Shown piece after piece: positions 1-12,415 of a DNA stretch of 64,000 nt. The stretch spans positions 62,001-126,000 of the forward strand of contig JAMFTG010000138.1 in the NCBI GenBank assembly GCA_023974075.1. Reading direction: 5' to 3'. The stretch's first letter is position 1; each line of letters begins with the position of its first letter. Under the pieces are notes generated by a model. The model was given only the letters and a program-made list of their open reading frames with translations, was not told the DNA's origin and did not search any database. A program made the position numbers and the translations under genes. This DNA comes from Chaenocephalus aceratus. Taxonomy: Eukaryota > Chordata > Actinopteri > Perciformes > Channichthyidae.

Positions 1-2578
1 GGAGATATGATTATAATCAGTGATATAATATTCATTGTTCTGCATTGTGAGAGCTTTTAGTTTTGGTACTTTAAGTATATTTGATGCTGATACTTTTGTA
101 CTTCCACTTAAGTAAACAAACAATGCAGTACTTTTACTCCTAACAGAGTATGTCTACACTGTGGTAATAACACTTTAACTTAAGCTAAGAGGCCTGTACT
201 CCTTTCACATCTGCTTAATACCGTACTTCAGTATTTGGTATGCCACACAAATGTTAAGCATGTCCCAATACCAGTGGCGAACCGTGTCTATCACAGCTGG
301 ACCTTCTGTAGACACACACACCCCCGCCGAGGGCAGCTGCAGTTCATACTAAAAGTGAAAGGAAAGAGAGTGATTGGAAACACGCTGTGGAAACATGGAC
401 TCAATACAAAGTTCCACCCTCCATTAAAAGGGCAAAGGTGGACTTGGACGCTTTTGACCCTAAAACAGTCCTGATTTAAAGAAAGCACCATTTAAAACAA
501 AAACAAGAAACAGTGAGAGGAGGTTTCTAGAAAAAGTGCCCCAGTTCTGATTGGTTGGGCGAATTGCAAACCACGCCCCGTAAAACTCTGAAAAGTTTTG
601 TGAAGCCGCCATTGTATTTGTGGCATTAGCATTATTAGCATTAGCCCCGCGCACCAACGGAGAGGAATAACTTATGGCAAGACAAAAGAAGACATGGGAG
701 CGGTGGAGATGAGGAGGTGTCGGCGTTCTGGCGATTTACTCGGAAGGCTTCAGAAGCCAGTCCCCAACTCCGGGGACTCCGGGCGGCAGTATACGCCGTG
801 AAGTTGTTTGCGGCCTGCCAGTAAACCCAAAGCAGAAGAAGAAGAAGTGACGTCAGCGGCTCATTTGCGTAATCTTCCCTCAGGGAAAAGTACTCCGGTG
901 TGAACGCGATTGGTACTTAGTGCCCTGGGGTTCTAAGTGCCGGCACTAAGTACTGCAAAGTACGCGGTGTGAACGCGGCTATTGAGTTCTTTGTAACCAA
1001 GTCTCTCTCAGAGGGGCGTGGGGAGGGGCTCCTTGTCTTCATCTAGAGTCACAGACAGAGAATCAGCACTTTGGAAACAGGGCTGAAACAGAGGGGGTTA
1101 TGGGTAATGCTGCAATGATCTGTTTGGTGTTTCAGCCAATCAGAGACAGGCTCTGGATATATCTGAGAGCTGTGATATATTGATGAAGAACAGTAACCTG
1201 TACAAACAGATGGACTCGTGTTAGTATGTCAGCAGATCATGTGTCGTCAGGACTCAGGCAGGCAGTAGCTGCAGTGATAACGGCAGCATGTGAGCAGCAG
1301 AGAGTGGAGCTGGCTGATGGAGGTCGTGCTCTGCTGCCTACGTCCGCAGGGCTCGGTGGATGGAAACCAACACGAGGCCTCAGAACGATCCGACCCACAG
1401 CCTGCAGCCGTGCTCAGAGATCAATCGCAGTGTACGAGCGGCATGTGTTAGTTTAAGCAATTAGTGATGGTTATCTAATGCAGGGATGAGCGACCTTCCC
1501 CATCGGACACTGTTGCTGTAGGTAACTAATGAAGTAAACTACAATCAGCTGAACATCTGGCCGTCCACATGTGAGGGTTAGAAAAGCAGAACTGGTAGTC
1601 CATCAGCTAACAGGTTGAACTATCAAGAGTCATGTTAGATTAAGGAATGGCAAAAAGTAACACTGAACAATTAATGGTGGAAATAGTAAAATAGTAAAAG
1701 TAAAACATGACGTTAGCTCAACAGAATGATTGCTGACCAAACCAACCTAAATATTAAGTTAATTTATAAGAAGCAATGAACAAAAAAGTACTTTTATATA
1801 ATGAATTGTGTTTGAATAATGTTGGGAGTCAAATGAGGGCAACTTCAACTGATTTCGGGTGTTGGGGTACCTCCGACTAAACACGTGAGAATAATTCATC
1901 TGATTGATACAATGGATCATGCCAGATACGTATAATGATTATAACCCTCATTGCATATGCAGTGGGACAAATACGATTGACTTTTGTTCGATTTAAATCG
2001 TATCCTCCCTTCCTGCTTTCCTACATCCTTCCCCACTCACCCCTAACCCTCTGCGATAAGACCACCTCTACCTTCCACTCCCACCCGTCACAACAGAAGG
2101 TGTTGATCTGTGGAATAACGGAAATACTGTGCAACTTTATCTAAACTAAAACTCTTATTTAGAAACCAGATCCTGCACGGTTCTGAGCAGGACCTGTGGA
2201 CTCATGCTTGCTATTTCTCGTCGTTGTAAAAGTTATTTCTTTTTGGTTGTTTTGTCGGTGACGGATGCTGATGAAGATGACCTAAACTTGTATTTGCATG
2301 AACAATGTATGCTAGAGAGGTGGGGGGGGGGGGGCAGTCTCGTTTTTGTCGCTCCAAAATCCAACATATTCAATTTAAATGACATAAAGCAGAGAAAGCA
2401 GAGCATCTCTACATACAGTCTGACAGCAGCATTTCTTGAATGTTCTGCATGAAGAATTTCATTTTGCTTCTCTGTGTACAATTATAATTATTAATATTAT
2501 TGTTTGTTTTGTTTCTAACATGTTCAATGAATTGACTAATCTTTTTTTTTTTTTTTAATCCCTTTCCCCTTCCTCCAG
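1..2578. other. Non-coding stretch upstream of the crystallin exon
   Basis: I see no convincing exon here on either strand, only short chance ORFs. The stretch 1-200 has the AAGTAC/ACTTAAGT-rich texture of a dispersed teleost repeat. About 870-985 carries short repeated motifs (ggtgtgaacgcg twice, tacttagtgcc) typical of a small non-autonomous DNA transposon. Part of this interval is presumably the intron before the crystallin exon at 2579. A G-run lies near 2323-2335 and a T-run at 2542-2556. Confidence 0.4.
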
Positions 2579-2848
2579 ACCGGGGGGTCTCAGTATAAGA
2601 TCCAGCTGTATGAGAAGCCAGATTTCGGGGGCCAGGCCTTCGAGGGTTCAGACGACTGCCCCTCGCTGCTGGAGAAGATCCGCTGGAGGGAGGTGAACTC
2701 GTGCAAGGTCCTGGACGGATGGGGGGTTTTCTACGAACACCCAAACTCCCGCGGGCGCCAGCACTTCCTGGAGAAGGGGGAGTACCGTACGCACGGAGAC
2801 TGGGGGGCCGCGAGTCCCACGGTGCAGAGCTTCAGGCGGCTTCACTGA
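2579..2848 (+). CDS. crygs: Gamma-S-crystallin-like, last exon (C-terminal Greek-key domain)
   Basis: Beta/gamma-crystallins are structural proteins that give the lens its refractive index; the C-terminal domain is two Greek-key motifs. A polypyrimidine tract and AG at 2577-2578 precede an 89-codon open exon ending in TGA at 2846-2848. The exon starts in phase 0, as expected for the inter-domain intron of gamma crystallins. It reads [13 protein letters not shown], then [23 protein letters not shown] and [15 protein letters not shown]. This matches the C-terminal domain of vertebrate gamma-S better than beta, gamma-N or gamma-M types. The N-terminal-domain exon and start codon are not in the 2.6 kb upstream, so they should lie left of the window; otherwise this is a partial duplicate. 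Two AATAAA signals follow. Which teleost gamma-S paralogue this is cannot be told. Confidence 0.85.
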   Translation, partial: TGGSQYKIQLYEKPDFGGQAFEGSDDCPSLLEKIRWREVNSCKVLDGWGVFYEHPNSRGRQHFLEKGEYRTHGDWGAASPTVQSFRRLH

Positions 2849-2876
2849 ATGATTCACACACATCCAACACGTGACA

Positions 2877-2926
2877 AATAAAAACACCTTGCTGTCTGAT
2901 TTTGATCTGAGGTGTCCACAAATAAA
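2877..2926 (+). promoter_or_regulatory. Polyadenylation signals of the crystallin gene
   Basis: AATAAA occurs at 2877-2882 and again at 2921-2926, only 28 and 72 bases after the crystallin stop codon. Very short 3' UTRs are usual for lens crystallin genes. Confidence 0.6.
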
Positions 2927-3304
2927 AACCTGTCCAATACGCAGGACTGACGTGACGACATTCTTTTTAGATTTCCCCCAAAGGAGTCTTTTTAAGGCCA
3001 CCATACTTAGACATCCGCTCTTCTGAGCAAATTACAGTTGATTGGGAAAGTATGATCTATTCAACTGTCCCAAATTAGGGAAGCGAAATACTAGCACTTG
3101 TCATTATTGATTTGTCATGTATACAATTTCAAACTGTTTAGGGACACTATTGTGCATTAAAAAACTATCTATGGCTTCATCTCTCAATTGCATGTGATTA
3201 GCAAAAGGTGGATATGTCTGTAAAGAGGAGACTTGTTGGGACCATTTTTCCATTCAGCTCTCTTGAGGTGAGAGGTCAAGGAACTCCTGTGAATATGGGC
3301 ATGG

Positions 3305-4440
3305 TAGTAAGTCCAATGTGTTGTCCTTAAATCTTTTGTTTGTATATCCCAAATCTAATACATTACTTTATCATATAGAACAGAAGAAAGCAGGACATCT
3401 CCATGTTTTAGAAGCTGAAAAAACATAATTGTTGGTAATTATTTGCATGAAAAAATAACTTTAACAAATCAAGTCCACTTATCGTTGCAGCTCTATCTCA
3501 TGTAATATTAGCTGCTGTTAGCCCTCAGAGCTCACAGCCTCCTCATATCAGTCAGAAACTAGACAGAAGTTAAATAAGTACAAACCACAGACTGCCTGTG
3601 TCATGGAGAATACAGTCGCTGCTTTATTTATGTCTGTTGGTCGTTGTTGTGAGTTGTGGACGGTGGACGTCGGAGCATGTATAACGTTAGCTTAGCCGCT
3701 CTCCATTCAGAAAACATGCATCTGCAGGACTTTGTCAAAGCATTAATTCATGGTTTTACTAACGGTATCAGTATGTTGTTACGTCGGCATCATTTAGAAC
3801 GTGTATTACAATTAAATCACGGTCAAATATGTTCATTTTGTTGTCGTTGTAGCCCCCTTGCCTGCGATTCTCTCTGACCAATCAGCAGTCGAGAGTTGTT
3901 TTACGTCACTAGTTAGCATATTCAGCCCGGTCGTTGGCCCGGTAAGAACCTCGATTTTGGAGGGCCAGAAAAAAGGTGAATGTGAAAAAGTAGCCCTGAG
4001 CCGGAACTAGCCCGAGTGGAAAAAGCAACAAAAGAGCACGTGCTGCAGTGGAAAAGCGCCATTACATCCAACGATTCAGGGCTCGATGTCGGATAACAGT
4101 TATACTTGTCTGTAGTAGGCACTGTTATTATTATAGTTTCCAAATTAGTGCTGATTATATCCAGTTTATAAAGTAATGGGTCTTTAAAATGCCAGAAAAA
4201 AATGTGGAAAATATCCATCAAGTTTCACCAAGTCCAAGGTGAGGCTTCAAATCTTTTTGTTAGTATGTCCAAAACCCGAATATATTTACTTTTATATAAT
4301 TTATAATCATATTTTAGAGGCTTGAAAACATATTTGGTGTAATATTTGCATGAAAAATAACGTAAACAGGTACAAAATTATCAAAAAAGTGTATTACAAA
4401 TCAATAAATGCACTAATCGTTGCAGCTCTATCTCATGTAA
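3305..4440. repeat. Two diverged copies of a dispersed repeat with spacer
   Basis: About 3305-3520 and 4230-4440 are alignable direct copies. Both have an early 'agtccaa..gt' and 'aaatctttttgt'-like block, a central 'atttgcatgaaaaa.taac' block, and end in 'cgttgcagctctatctcatg'. This is a familiar teleost dispersed repeat. The roughly 700 bp between them holds no gene that I can see; 3900-4070 has features of another small MITE. Confidence 0.45.
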
Positions 4441-4560
4441 TCTGAATAATAATAATAATAATAATAATACATTTGATTTAAGGCGCCTTTCATGACACCC
4501 AAGGACACCGTACAATTTGTTAAATATTCTAAGAGGTGAAAGCAACAGAACATGATACAA
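4441..4560 (-). mobile_element. SINE/LINE 3'-tail fragment
   Basis: An (AAT)n run is followed by sequence whose reverse complement has the 'ccttgggtgtcatgaaagg' layout ending in a TTA repeat. This is the usual 3' end of L2-mobilised retroposons in fish. The rest of the element is missing. Confidence 0.4.
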
Positions 4561-4692
4561 ACACAAACAATATAACACATATAAGTGAATCCTTCCTGTC
4601 TGTGAAGTCCGGTGGTTGGAGTCTCCATGTCTTCAGTTAAAGTCGTTTGATTTGAGCAGCGTTGCAGTTTCACAGGAACACTCGAAGCTGCT

Positions 4693-4857
4693 TCATCCCA
4701 GCGCGGCTCTCAGGTCCAAAGTGACCGGCTGCAGGTTGAGGCGAGTCCCAAAAGAGAAGCCGTTTCCTCCTCCTCCAATCAGGAGCAGCTTCTGATTGGA
4801 GGAGTCCGTCAGCTCGGAGCAGAACGAGTGGAGAACCAGAGGCCACGACACCGAGGA
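4693..4857 (-). pseudogene. lcmt2: lcmt2/tyw4-like terminal exon
   Basis: LCMT2 (TYW4) is the methyltransferase/kelch protein that finishes wybutosine in tRNA-Phe. On the minus strand a CTCAG acceptor at 4858-4862 opens 54 codons and a TGA. The frame contains [12 protein letters not shown], then [15 protein letters not shown] and PVTLDL, which matches the last kelch blade and C-terminus of vertebrate LCMT2. The exon itself is intact, but the next block upstream (6231-6369) has no in-phase GT donor and the N-terminal block is frameshifted. I therefore read the locus as decayed. A functional copy with unusual splicing is the alternative. Confidence 0.6.
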
Positions 4858-5296
4858 CTGAGAGGGAAGAAACGAAGAGAATCAGAAAAGTCCACACCAC
4901 CTTTACTCAAGTAGAAGTACAGATACTCGTGTTTAAAAATGCTCTGGTAGAAGTAGAAGTACTGACTAAACTTTCTTTCCTCAAGTCAAAGTAAGAGGCT
5001 TTGAAGTGTACTTCAGTAAAAAAGTACCCATAGCTAGCAGCTGCTTTAAAGAGTACCTGACCTCCCTTTATATCAATAGAACAATAATGTCATTGTTAGC
5101 TAATGGATGTTTCCATGCTGAACAACGGCAACATGACAACGTTTCCATTGGTCCCTCTTCTTTAGAGAAGACCAGGAAGTGATGGATACACGGATCGTGT
5201 TCCAACCAATAGGCACGCAGTGACTCTAAAGAATAATGATCACGCACCAACACACATTCAGACTAAAGGAACCAGCTGTTTGGGGAAATGAGAGAA

Positions 5297-6085
5297 GTAG
5301 AAAGTACAGGTATTTGAGTTCAACATGTAAGAAGTAGAAAGTACAGGTATTTGAGTTCAACATGTAAGAAGTAGAAAGTACAGGTATTTGAGTATGTATT
5401 TGAGTTCAAGATGAGAGAAGTAGAAAGTACAGGTATTTGTGTTCAACATGTAAGAAGTAGAAAGTACAGGTATTTGAGTTCAACATGAGAGAAGTAGAAA
5501 GTACAGGTATTTGAGTTCAACATGTAAGAAGTAGAAAGTACAGGTATTTGAGTTCAAAATGTAAGAAGTAGAAAGTACAGGTATTTGGGTTCAACATGTA
5601 AGAAGTAAGGTATTTGAGTTCAACATGTAAGTAGAAAGTACAGGTATTTGAGTTCAACATGTAAGAAGTAGAAAGTACAGGTATTTGTGTTCAAAATGTA
5701 AGAAGTAGAAAGTACAGGTATTTGGGTTCAACATGTAAGAAGTAGAAAGTACAGGTATTTGAGTTCAACATGTAAGAAGTAGAAAGTACAGGTATTTGAG
5801 TTCAACATGTAAGAAGTAGAAAGTACAGGTATTTGAGTTCAACATGAGAGAAGTAGAAAGTACAGGTATTTGAGTTCAACATGTGAGAAGTAGAAAGTAC
5901 AGGTATTTGAGTTCAACATGTAAGAAGTAGAAAGTACAGGTATTTGGGTTCCACATGTGAGAAGTAGAAAGTACAGGTATTTGAGTTCAACATGTAAGAA
6001 GTAGAAGTACAGGTATTTGGGTTCCACATGTGAGAAAGTAGAAAGTACAGGTATTTGAGTTCAACATGTAAGAAGTAGAAGTAGA
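5297..6085. repeat. 37-bp minisatellite, about 21 copies
   Basis: Period 37 bp, with core 'gtagaaagtacaggtattt' followed by 'gagttcaacatgtaa'. Copies differ by point changes (gagagaag versus gtaagaag) and a few truncated units near 5600 and 6000. It lies between the last two lcmt2-like exons and is flanked by AAGTAC-rich transposon-like sequence that may have seeded it. Confidence 0.9.
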
Positions 6086-6230
6086 AAGTGGTCAGAAAAA
6101 TAAGTAATGGAGAAAGTGCTGATACCAGAAACATGTACTTAAGTACAGTAAGGAAGTATTTGTACTCCACTACTTCCCACCTCTCACCAAGGCCATTACA
6201 GCTGTTGGGGAGCATGAATAAAGTAAAGTC

Positions 6231-6369
6231 TGATATTGATCGTCTCCAGCCTGAACTCCACGCTGCAGAGGGAGCTCAGGTTCATCCTCAGGACTCCAGG
6301 AACACCGTCTGAAAGCAGCCGAACTCCTCCAACCCCCAGCAGCCTCTCACCGTCACATGGGAGGAGTGC
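6231..6369 (-). pseudogene. lcmt2: lcmt2/tyw4-like kelch exon, donor missing
   Basis: On the minus strand the acceptor TTGCTTCAG leads into an open frame with LLGVGGVRLL, GVPGVL and CSVEFRLET. The order and content fit the penultimate kelch blade of LCMT2, which directly precedes the SWPL block found at 4693-4857. The frame then runs to a stop at about 6196 with no GT in the phase needed to join the next exon. Either the donor has been destroyed or the boundary is non-canonical. Confidence 0.5.
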
Positions 6370-6539
6370 CTGAAGCAAAGAGAAGAGCACATGTAACCGT
6401 TGTAGATATGCAGTGGTGTTTAGTGCGAAATATTTCTTTGTAATCATTTAGTGTATTTAATGAGTTCTTCATTTATGAAATACCTGGACAGGTCTTAAAT
6501 CAGTGGGCAGAACCTCCGACTGATTTGTTTTTACTTCCA

Positions 6540-6640
6540 TTGTGTTCTTTTATATTGTATGTATTCCCTGTACTGCGCTTTGGTCAAATGAGATTGTTTT
6601 TTAAATGTGCTATATAAATAAATAAAGATTGAGATTACAA
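6540..6640 (+). mobile_element. L2-like LINE 3' end
   Basis: The sequence has 'ctgcgctttggtc', then 'gtgctatataaataaataaa' and a gattgagatt tail. This is the conserved 3' terminus of L2/CR1-type LINEs and of SINEs that borrow it. Only the tail is present. Confidence 0.45.
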
Positions 6641-6799
6641 AGAATACATTTTTTGGGGTTTTTTGGTTAGATGCCTGAAATAAAGTCAATGTTTATAAGA
6701 CGCTTAAGAGATTTTAAAACGGTTCTATCCCGTAAATAGATTCTCCACTCGGTCATTGGTCACGGTTGATAGCTTAGTTACACAGGACATGGCGTTTAG

Positions 6800-6900
6800 A
6801 GCAGGGTGGGGAACCTTCTTCCTCTCAAGGCCCATTTCGATGAATACAACATCCTCCGAGGGCCGTACTAATGACTGAACTCAACCTCTGTTTCAAAAAA
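6800..6900 (+). mobile_element. hAT-type transposon end (fragment)
   Basis: The 'gcagggtggggaacc' start followed by 'aaggcccattt' and 'gagggccgta' resembles the terminal region of Charlie-like hAT elements. No matching right end was found nearby. Confidence 0.35.
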
Positions 6901-7146
6901 TAAAATTACAGCCCATTATTTTTCGCCTTGCTTTCATGCTGCGCAAAGAAGAAGCAACCTCTCAATCCAGATACCTTACCATGACTTGCGTATGCATGCA
7001 CGTGCACGGTTATTGGCACGACCACCACAACAGAAAGATATGGACACAAGATCAATCCATCAATGTTTTATTTATAGCCCAATATCACACATGTTACATT
7101 TGTCTCAGTGGACTTCACAGTGTGTACAGAATATCAGTATGACAAT

Positions 7147-7370
7147 ACGACACCCTCTGTCCTTAGACCCTGTGTCCTCATACCCTCTGTCCTTAGACCC
7201 TCTGTCCTTAGACCCTCTGTCCTTAGACCCTCTGTCCTTAGACCCTCTGTCCTCAGACCCTCTGTCCTCAGACCCTCTGTCCTTAGACCCTCTGTCCTTA
7301 GACCCTCTGTCCTTATACCCTCTGTCCTTATACCCTCTGTCCTTAGACCCTGTGTCCTTAGACCCTCACA
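7147..7370. repeat. 15-bp minisatellite, about 15 copies
   Basis: Tandem units of 'ccctctgtccttaga' with minor variants (cctcaga, ccttata). Because 15 is a multiple of 3, ORFs stay open through it on both strands. These are not genes. Confidence 0.9.
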
Positions 7371-7499
7371 TCGTACAAGGACAAACTTCCGAAGAAAACC
7401 CAGTTGTGATGTGTTAGTTTCCCGCTGCTGCTCAACACACACACCAGCTCTGTCGAGTGGCTTCCTCTGCATGCAGGCGGAGACCTGCACCGAGAGACA

Positions 7500-7560
7500 G
7501 ATTCATAATAATACATGTGATTTATATAGTGCTTTTCCTGGTGCTCAAAGCGCGTATTAT
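7500..7560 (-). mobile_element. Retroposon 3'-tail fragment
   Basis: The stretch 'taataatacatgtgattta' followed by 'tatagtgctttt' and 'ctcaaagcgc' is, in reverse complement, the L2-like SINE tail also seen complete at 57362-57614. Confidence 0.35.
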
Positions 7561-7836
7561 GCTGATAACTTGCCTGTCTTTTGGGGCAGTTTTCAGTCAT
7601 GTGTAAGAACTTCTTCACACAGTGGTCCACAGCTCTCCACACTACTCCTTTATAATAGTGTATAATGGTGTGTATACTACTGCATACAATTTAAATGCAC
7701 AACAGGTAATTCCTGATGAATAAAATCATTCCATAAGTCACAAATATTTAGCAACAATGACCAAGATCTAAAAATGTTATAGTTCAAATATGGCTTGAAT
7801 TTCAATGCAAAAGGTATTTATGAATGCAAATCATAC

Positions 7837-7908
7837 CTGTTGATGAGCGGGGCTCTTCTGGCCGCTTTGCACTTTGCTCAACACACTGCTGTCGTCGGTG
7901 CCCTGAAC
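7837..7908 (-). pseudogene. lcmt2: lcmt2/tyw4-like N-terminal exon with internal deletion
   Basis: The minus strand is bounded by CCCAG at 7909-7911 and a GTATGA donor at 7831-7836. One frame gives VQGTDDSSVLSK, the leucine-carboxyl-methyltransferase N-terminal signature. The next frame gives CKAARRAPLINR, which in LCMT2 belongs some 20 residues further on. The two are abutted with a frame change, so about 55 bp of exon seems to be deleted. This is the main argument that the minus-strand locus is a pseudogene. Confidence 0.5.
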
Positions 7909-8388
7909 CTGGGTCGAGCAACACAGGAAACAATGAATGGACCTTTTTCCAGTGGTACTTGAGAGAATGGTAAGTAGTTAAGGAAATTAAGGAGCAATGA
8001 AAACCTGCCCCTGAGAACAAATGCTCAGGAGCCTACGCATAACTACTAACACATATGCCAAAAATGGAAATCTAACACATAAAATAGTGCAGAAGTTATA
8101 ACATAGGGATAGAATACAGCGTAATGGAAACAAATTGAAATAACACATATTTTCAGAGGGAGAAGTATGCTTAAAATAAATTCTTAACATCTAAATATAC
8201 TGAGAAACGTAATCAACCAACATTGAATGCATTCATTTTGCAGAATGGCAAAGCAAACAGATATTGTTCTAAACTGTATTTTTAGTAAACAGGTATTATC
8301 TTGAACTGTATTGAAGTGAACATATATTATTTGGGACTGTTTTAAAGTAATCCTATATATATAAACCTTCTTACATACACTTTCCCAG

Positions 8389-9982
<1,594 letters not shown>

Positions 9983-10060
9983 TCATTTCAAACCTTTATT
10001 TATCCAGGTGTATCCCATTGAGATCATTGATCTCTTTTTCAAGGGAGACCTGCACAATTT
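9983..10060 (-). mobile_element. LINE 3'-end fragment
   Basis: The reverse complement reads 'tcccttgaaaaagagatc', 'tctcaatggga' and 'ctggataaataaaggtttg'. This is a widespread 3' end of CR1/Rex-like LINEs in fish. Confidence 0.45.
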
Positions 10061-10304
10061 AAATGCAAATGTTTTGCCTACATAACAAATACATACATTG
10101 GCAAACATAATTAGATAGAGCTTTCCTTCAATTTATGAGTTCACTAAAAAATTACGTGATTTTGGTTTCATGTTACTGTAAGTATTTGTATTTATTAATT
10201 GAATAAGGAGCAGGTAAAATAAGCTTTCCCTTTGCCTTGAGTGGAATAAACTAATAAATAAAATATATAAATAAATATAATAAATGCGGTTTCACAATGC
10301 GGCA

Positions 10305-10340
10305 TTCACTGCGCATGCGCAAACCTACAGGAAGTGTTAA
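10305..10340. promoter_or_regulatory. Candidate promoter core: NRF1 site plus ETS site
   Basis: A perfect NRF1 palindrome GCGCATGCGC (10311-10320) lies 6 bp from an ETS-type ACAGGAAGTG (10327-10336). This pairing marks many TATA-less vertebrate housekeeping promoters. The site sits between the minus-strand lcmt2-like blocks and the plus-strand rab5 gene, so it could have served both. A rab5 5' UTR exon would be expected just downstream, joined to the acceptor at 13407. This is inferred from motifs only. Confidence 0.4.
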
Positions 10341-10668
10341 CGTTTTCTCTCACCAGCTGATGAAGCCAAATTGTCAACAGTGAAACCTGCGATATCTGCT
10401 GAAACCACAGTAAACACGGTGAATATTCTTCATATATCCCTCTCAGTATCTCTTTATTATTCGAGCAATCAGCTAGTATCTGTGTGTTTATTCTGGCGTC
10501 GAAATAGAGATTGAGTTTCGTCTGGAATCCCGTTAGCACAAAGATAAAATAAGCTGGTGTTAATATTGACATTTACACTTCAAAATACCCAAATGAGGTG
10601 GTGTTAAAGGACCGGTTTGCTGCAGTGGTGGATGTTTTTCAGTATTGAAGTATATCAGGTGCGAGACA

Positions 10669-11305
10669 GGCAGCAATATGAGCAGCATCTCTGCTCAAGC
10701 TCAGGTTTCACTGCAGGATAAGGCACACAGCTAGCAAATCATCAAACATGTCTAAATCAGTGGACACAGAGGAGACATCCAGGGCTGGAAAGATGCATTT
10801 CCTGTGCAGGGATTAACCTCCATTTTCTAATACAGCAATAATCTGTCCATCTTTTTTTATATCATAGAGGCGTTTGTGAGGTAACATGTGACCACAGAGA
10901 TGTAAAGAAATGCAGTTGCAATGCAAAGTTGTGTCTTGCTATTCCTTGAGTTCATGTCTAAATTAAAAATAAATAATCTATCTTTTTGTTTTTCTCAAAT
11001 TAGTATCAGCAGCATCCGTGTTAAAGCTCACGTTTCTCTGCAGGGTAAGGGACACCGTGGGAACAATGGGAACTATTATTATAGTTGATTCTGAATTAGT
11101 GACACAGAGGAGACATTCAGGGCTGAACAAGTTGCTTTTCTTGCGCAGGAATTATCCTCCATTTTCTATCAAAGCAATAATCTGTCGCTCTAATATTATA
11201 CAGGCGTTTGTTGCTTTGATAGAAACATGTTTTTGAGGTAAGATATGATCCACAGAGATGGACAGAAATTCAGTTGCAATGCTAAGTTGTGTCTTCTGGA
11301 TATAG
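10669..11305. repeat. Diverged tandem duplication of about 300 bp
   Basis: 10669-10942 and about 11000-11305 share ordered blocks: 'cagcagcat', 'tctctgcagg', 'gacacagaggagacat', 'tcctccattttcta', 'caataatctgtc', 'aggcgtttgt' and 'cagttgcaatgc'. Divergence is substantial. The second copy contains a 13-bp inverted repeat, tctatcaaagcaa at 11165-11177 and its complement at 11211-11223. No coding potential is seen. Confidence 0.6.
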
Positions 11306-11847
11306 AAGACAAAAAAGGGATTACATGTAACGTGTGAAAACGTATTTCCAACATATAAAGAAGAGGACAGACAAACACAGAAAACATGAACAAAACCTAA
11401 ATTCAATAAGTGATCAGACAAAGGACAACAGACAAATAGATAACAACACAAATTCACTTTGATAGATGTGACTGTTTCAAATCAATCCGGCAAACTTCTC
11501 TTTTGGATGACGGTAAGCATCACCATCTAATGTTGTAAACCCTTGGATAATAATACACATTTAATAGAGAACATATCTACTTTTCTACAAAGTAGTTTCT
11601 ATATGTATTTCCAGATATGTGCAAATACAAGAGGGCAACAGAGGAACTAGGAGCATGAACGGCAAACACGTCATAGCTCTAAATATATTCGCTTTGTGCA
11701 GAAAGAAACTAAATGTTTTCTTAATGTAAATAAACCTATTTCTCATGATGGCAGGTGACCAGCACAGACAACATTTACCTTGTATATTGCATGTGGCAGG
11801 GCTGGTTTCACTACCTTATTGTGATGTATTTGATACTCTAGACTAGG
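11306..11847. other. No gene seen
   Basis: AT-rich sequence without recognisable exon, repeat or RNA gene. Confidence 0.45.
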
Positions 11848-12415
11848 GCACAGGTGTCAAACTCGAGGCCCGGGGGCCAAATCAGGCCCGTCGTAGATTT
11901 AATTTCGGCCCGCAGGATCATTTCTAATTTCTATTAGATCTGGCCCGCCGGTATATCGCACGCACACCTTCCCTCCATCCTGAGGGTCTCCTCCGCTCAG
12001 AGCCCAAACATTGATGACCTTGCCCCCGAGATGAGAGGCCAAGTGTCTGAGCTAGCATCCCAGAGCAGCAACCTGAGTTCAATGGATGCTTCCTTCTGCA
12101 CTTTCTCTCACGGCAACAGGGCATGTTTGGTTTCTCTCTGAGGGGAATAGTTTGTTGAAGCTGTTGTTGGCCTGTGGAGAAATGTACTCATAAGAAATGA
12201 CTCTGAAAAGCTGCAGATAGAGCCATGAGAAATGAAAGCAGCTGATTATTTAATGTTGTTTTATAGGCAATAGTTTAAGCTTTGTTAGTTCCAGGTTTAA
12301 TATGTGCAATAAGTTCATTTCAATAAGTTCTGCAATAAACATTGAACCAGTCCGGCCCTCCACTAGCACCCATTTTAAAGTTGGCCCCCTGTGTGTTTGA
12401 GTTCGCCCCCCCTGC
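11848..12415 (+). mobile_element. Non-autonomous hAT (Charlie-like) transposon
   Basis: It starts 'caggtgtcaaactcgaggcc' and ends 'gtttgagttcgccccccctg'. These are imperfect inverted ends of the familiar CAGGGGTGTCAAACTC hAT type, with 'ggcccg' blocks inside each end. Flanks contain ctctaga on the left (about 11836) and ctctagga on the right, consistent with the TCTAGA-like 8-bp target of Charlie elements, though the exact boundary is unclear. No transposase remains. Confidence 0.65.

Noticed and set aside
7108..7665. 185-aa ORF with SVLRP repeats
   Set aside because: It reads through a 15-bp minisatellite.
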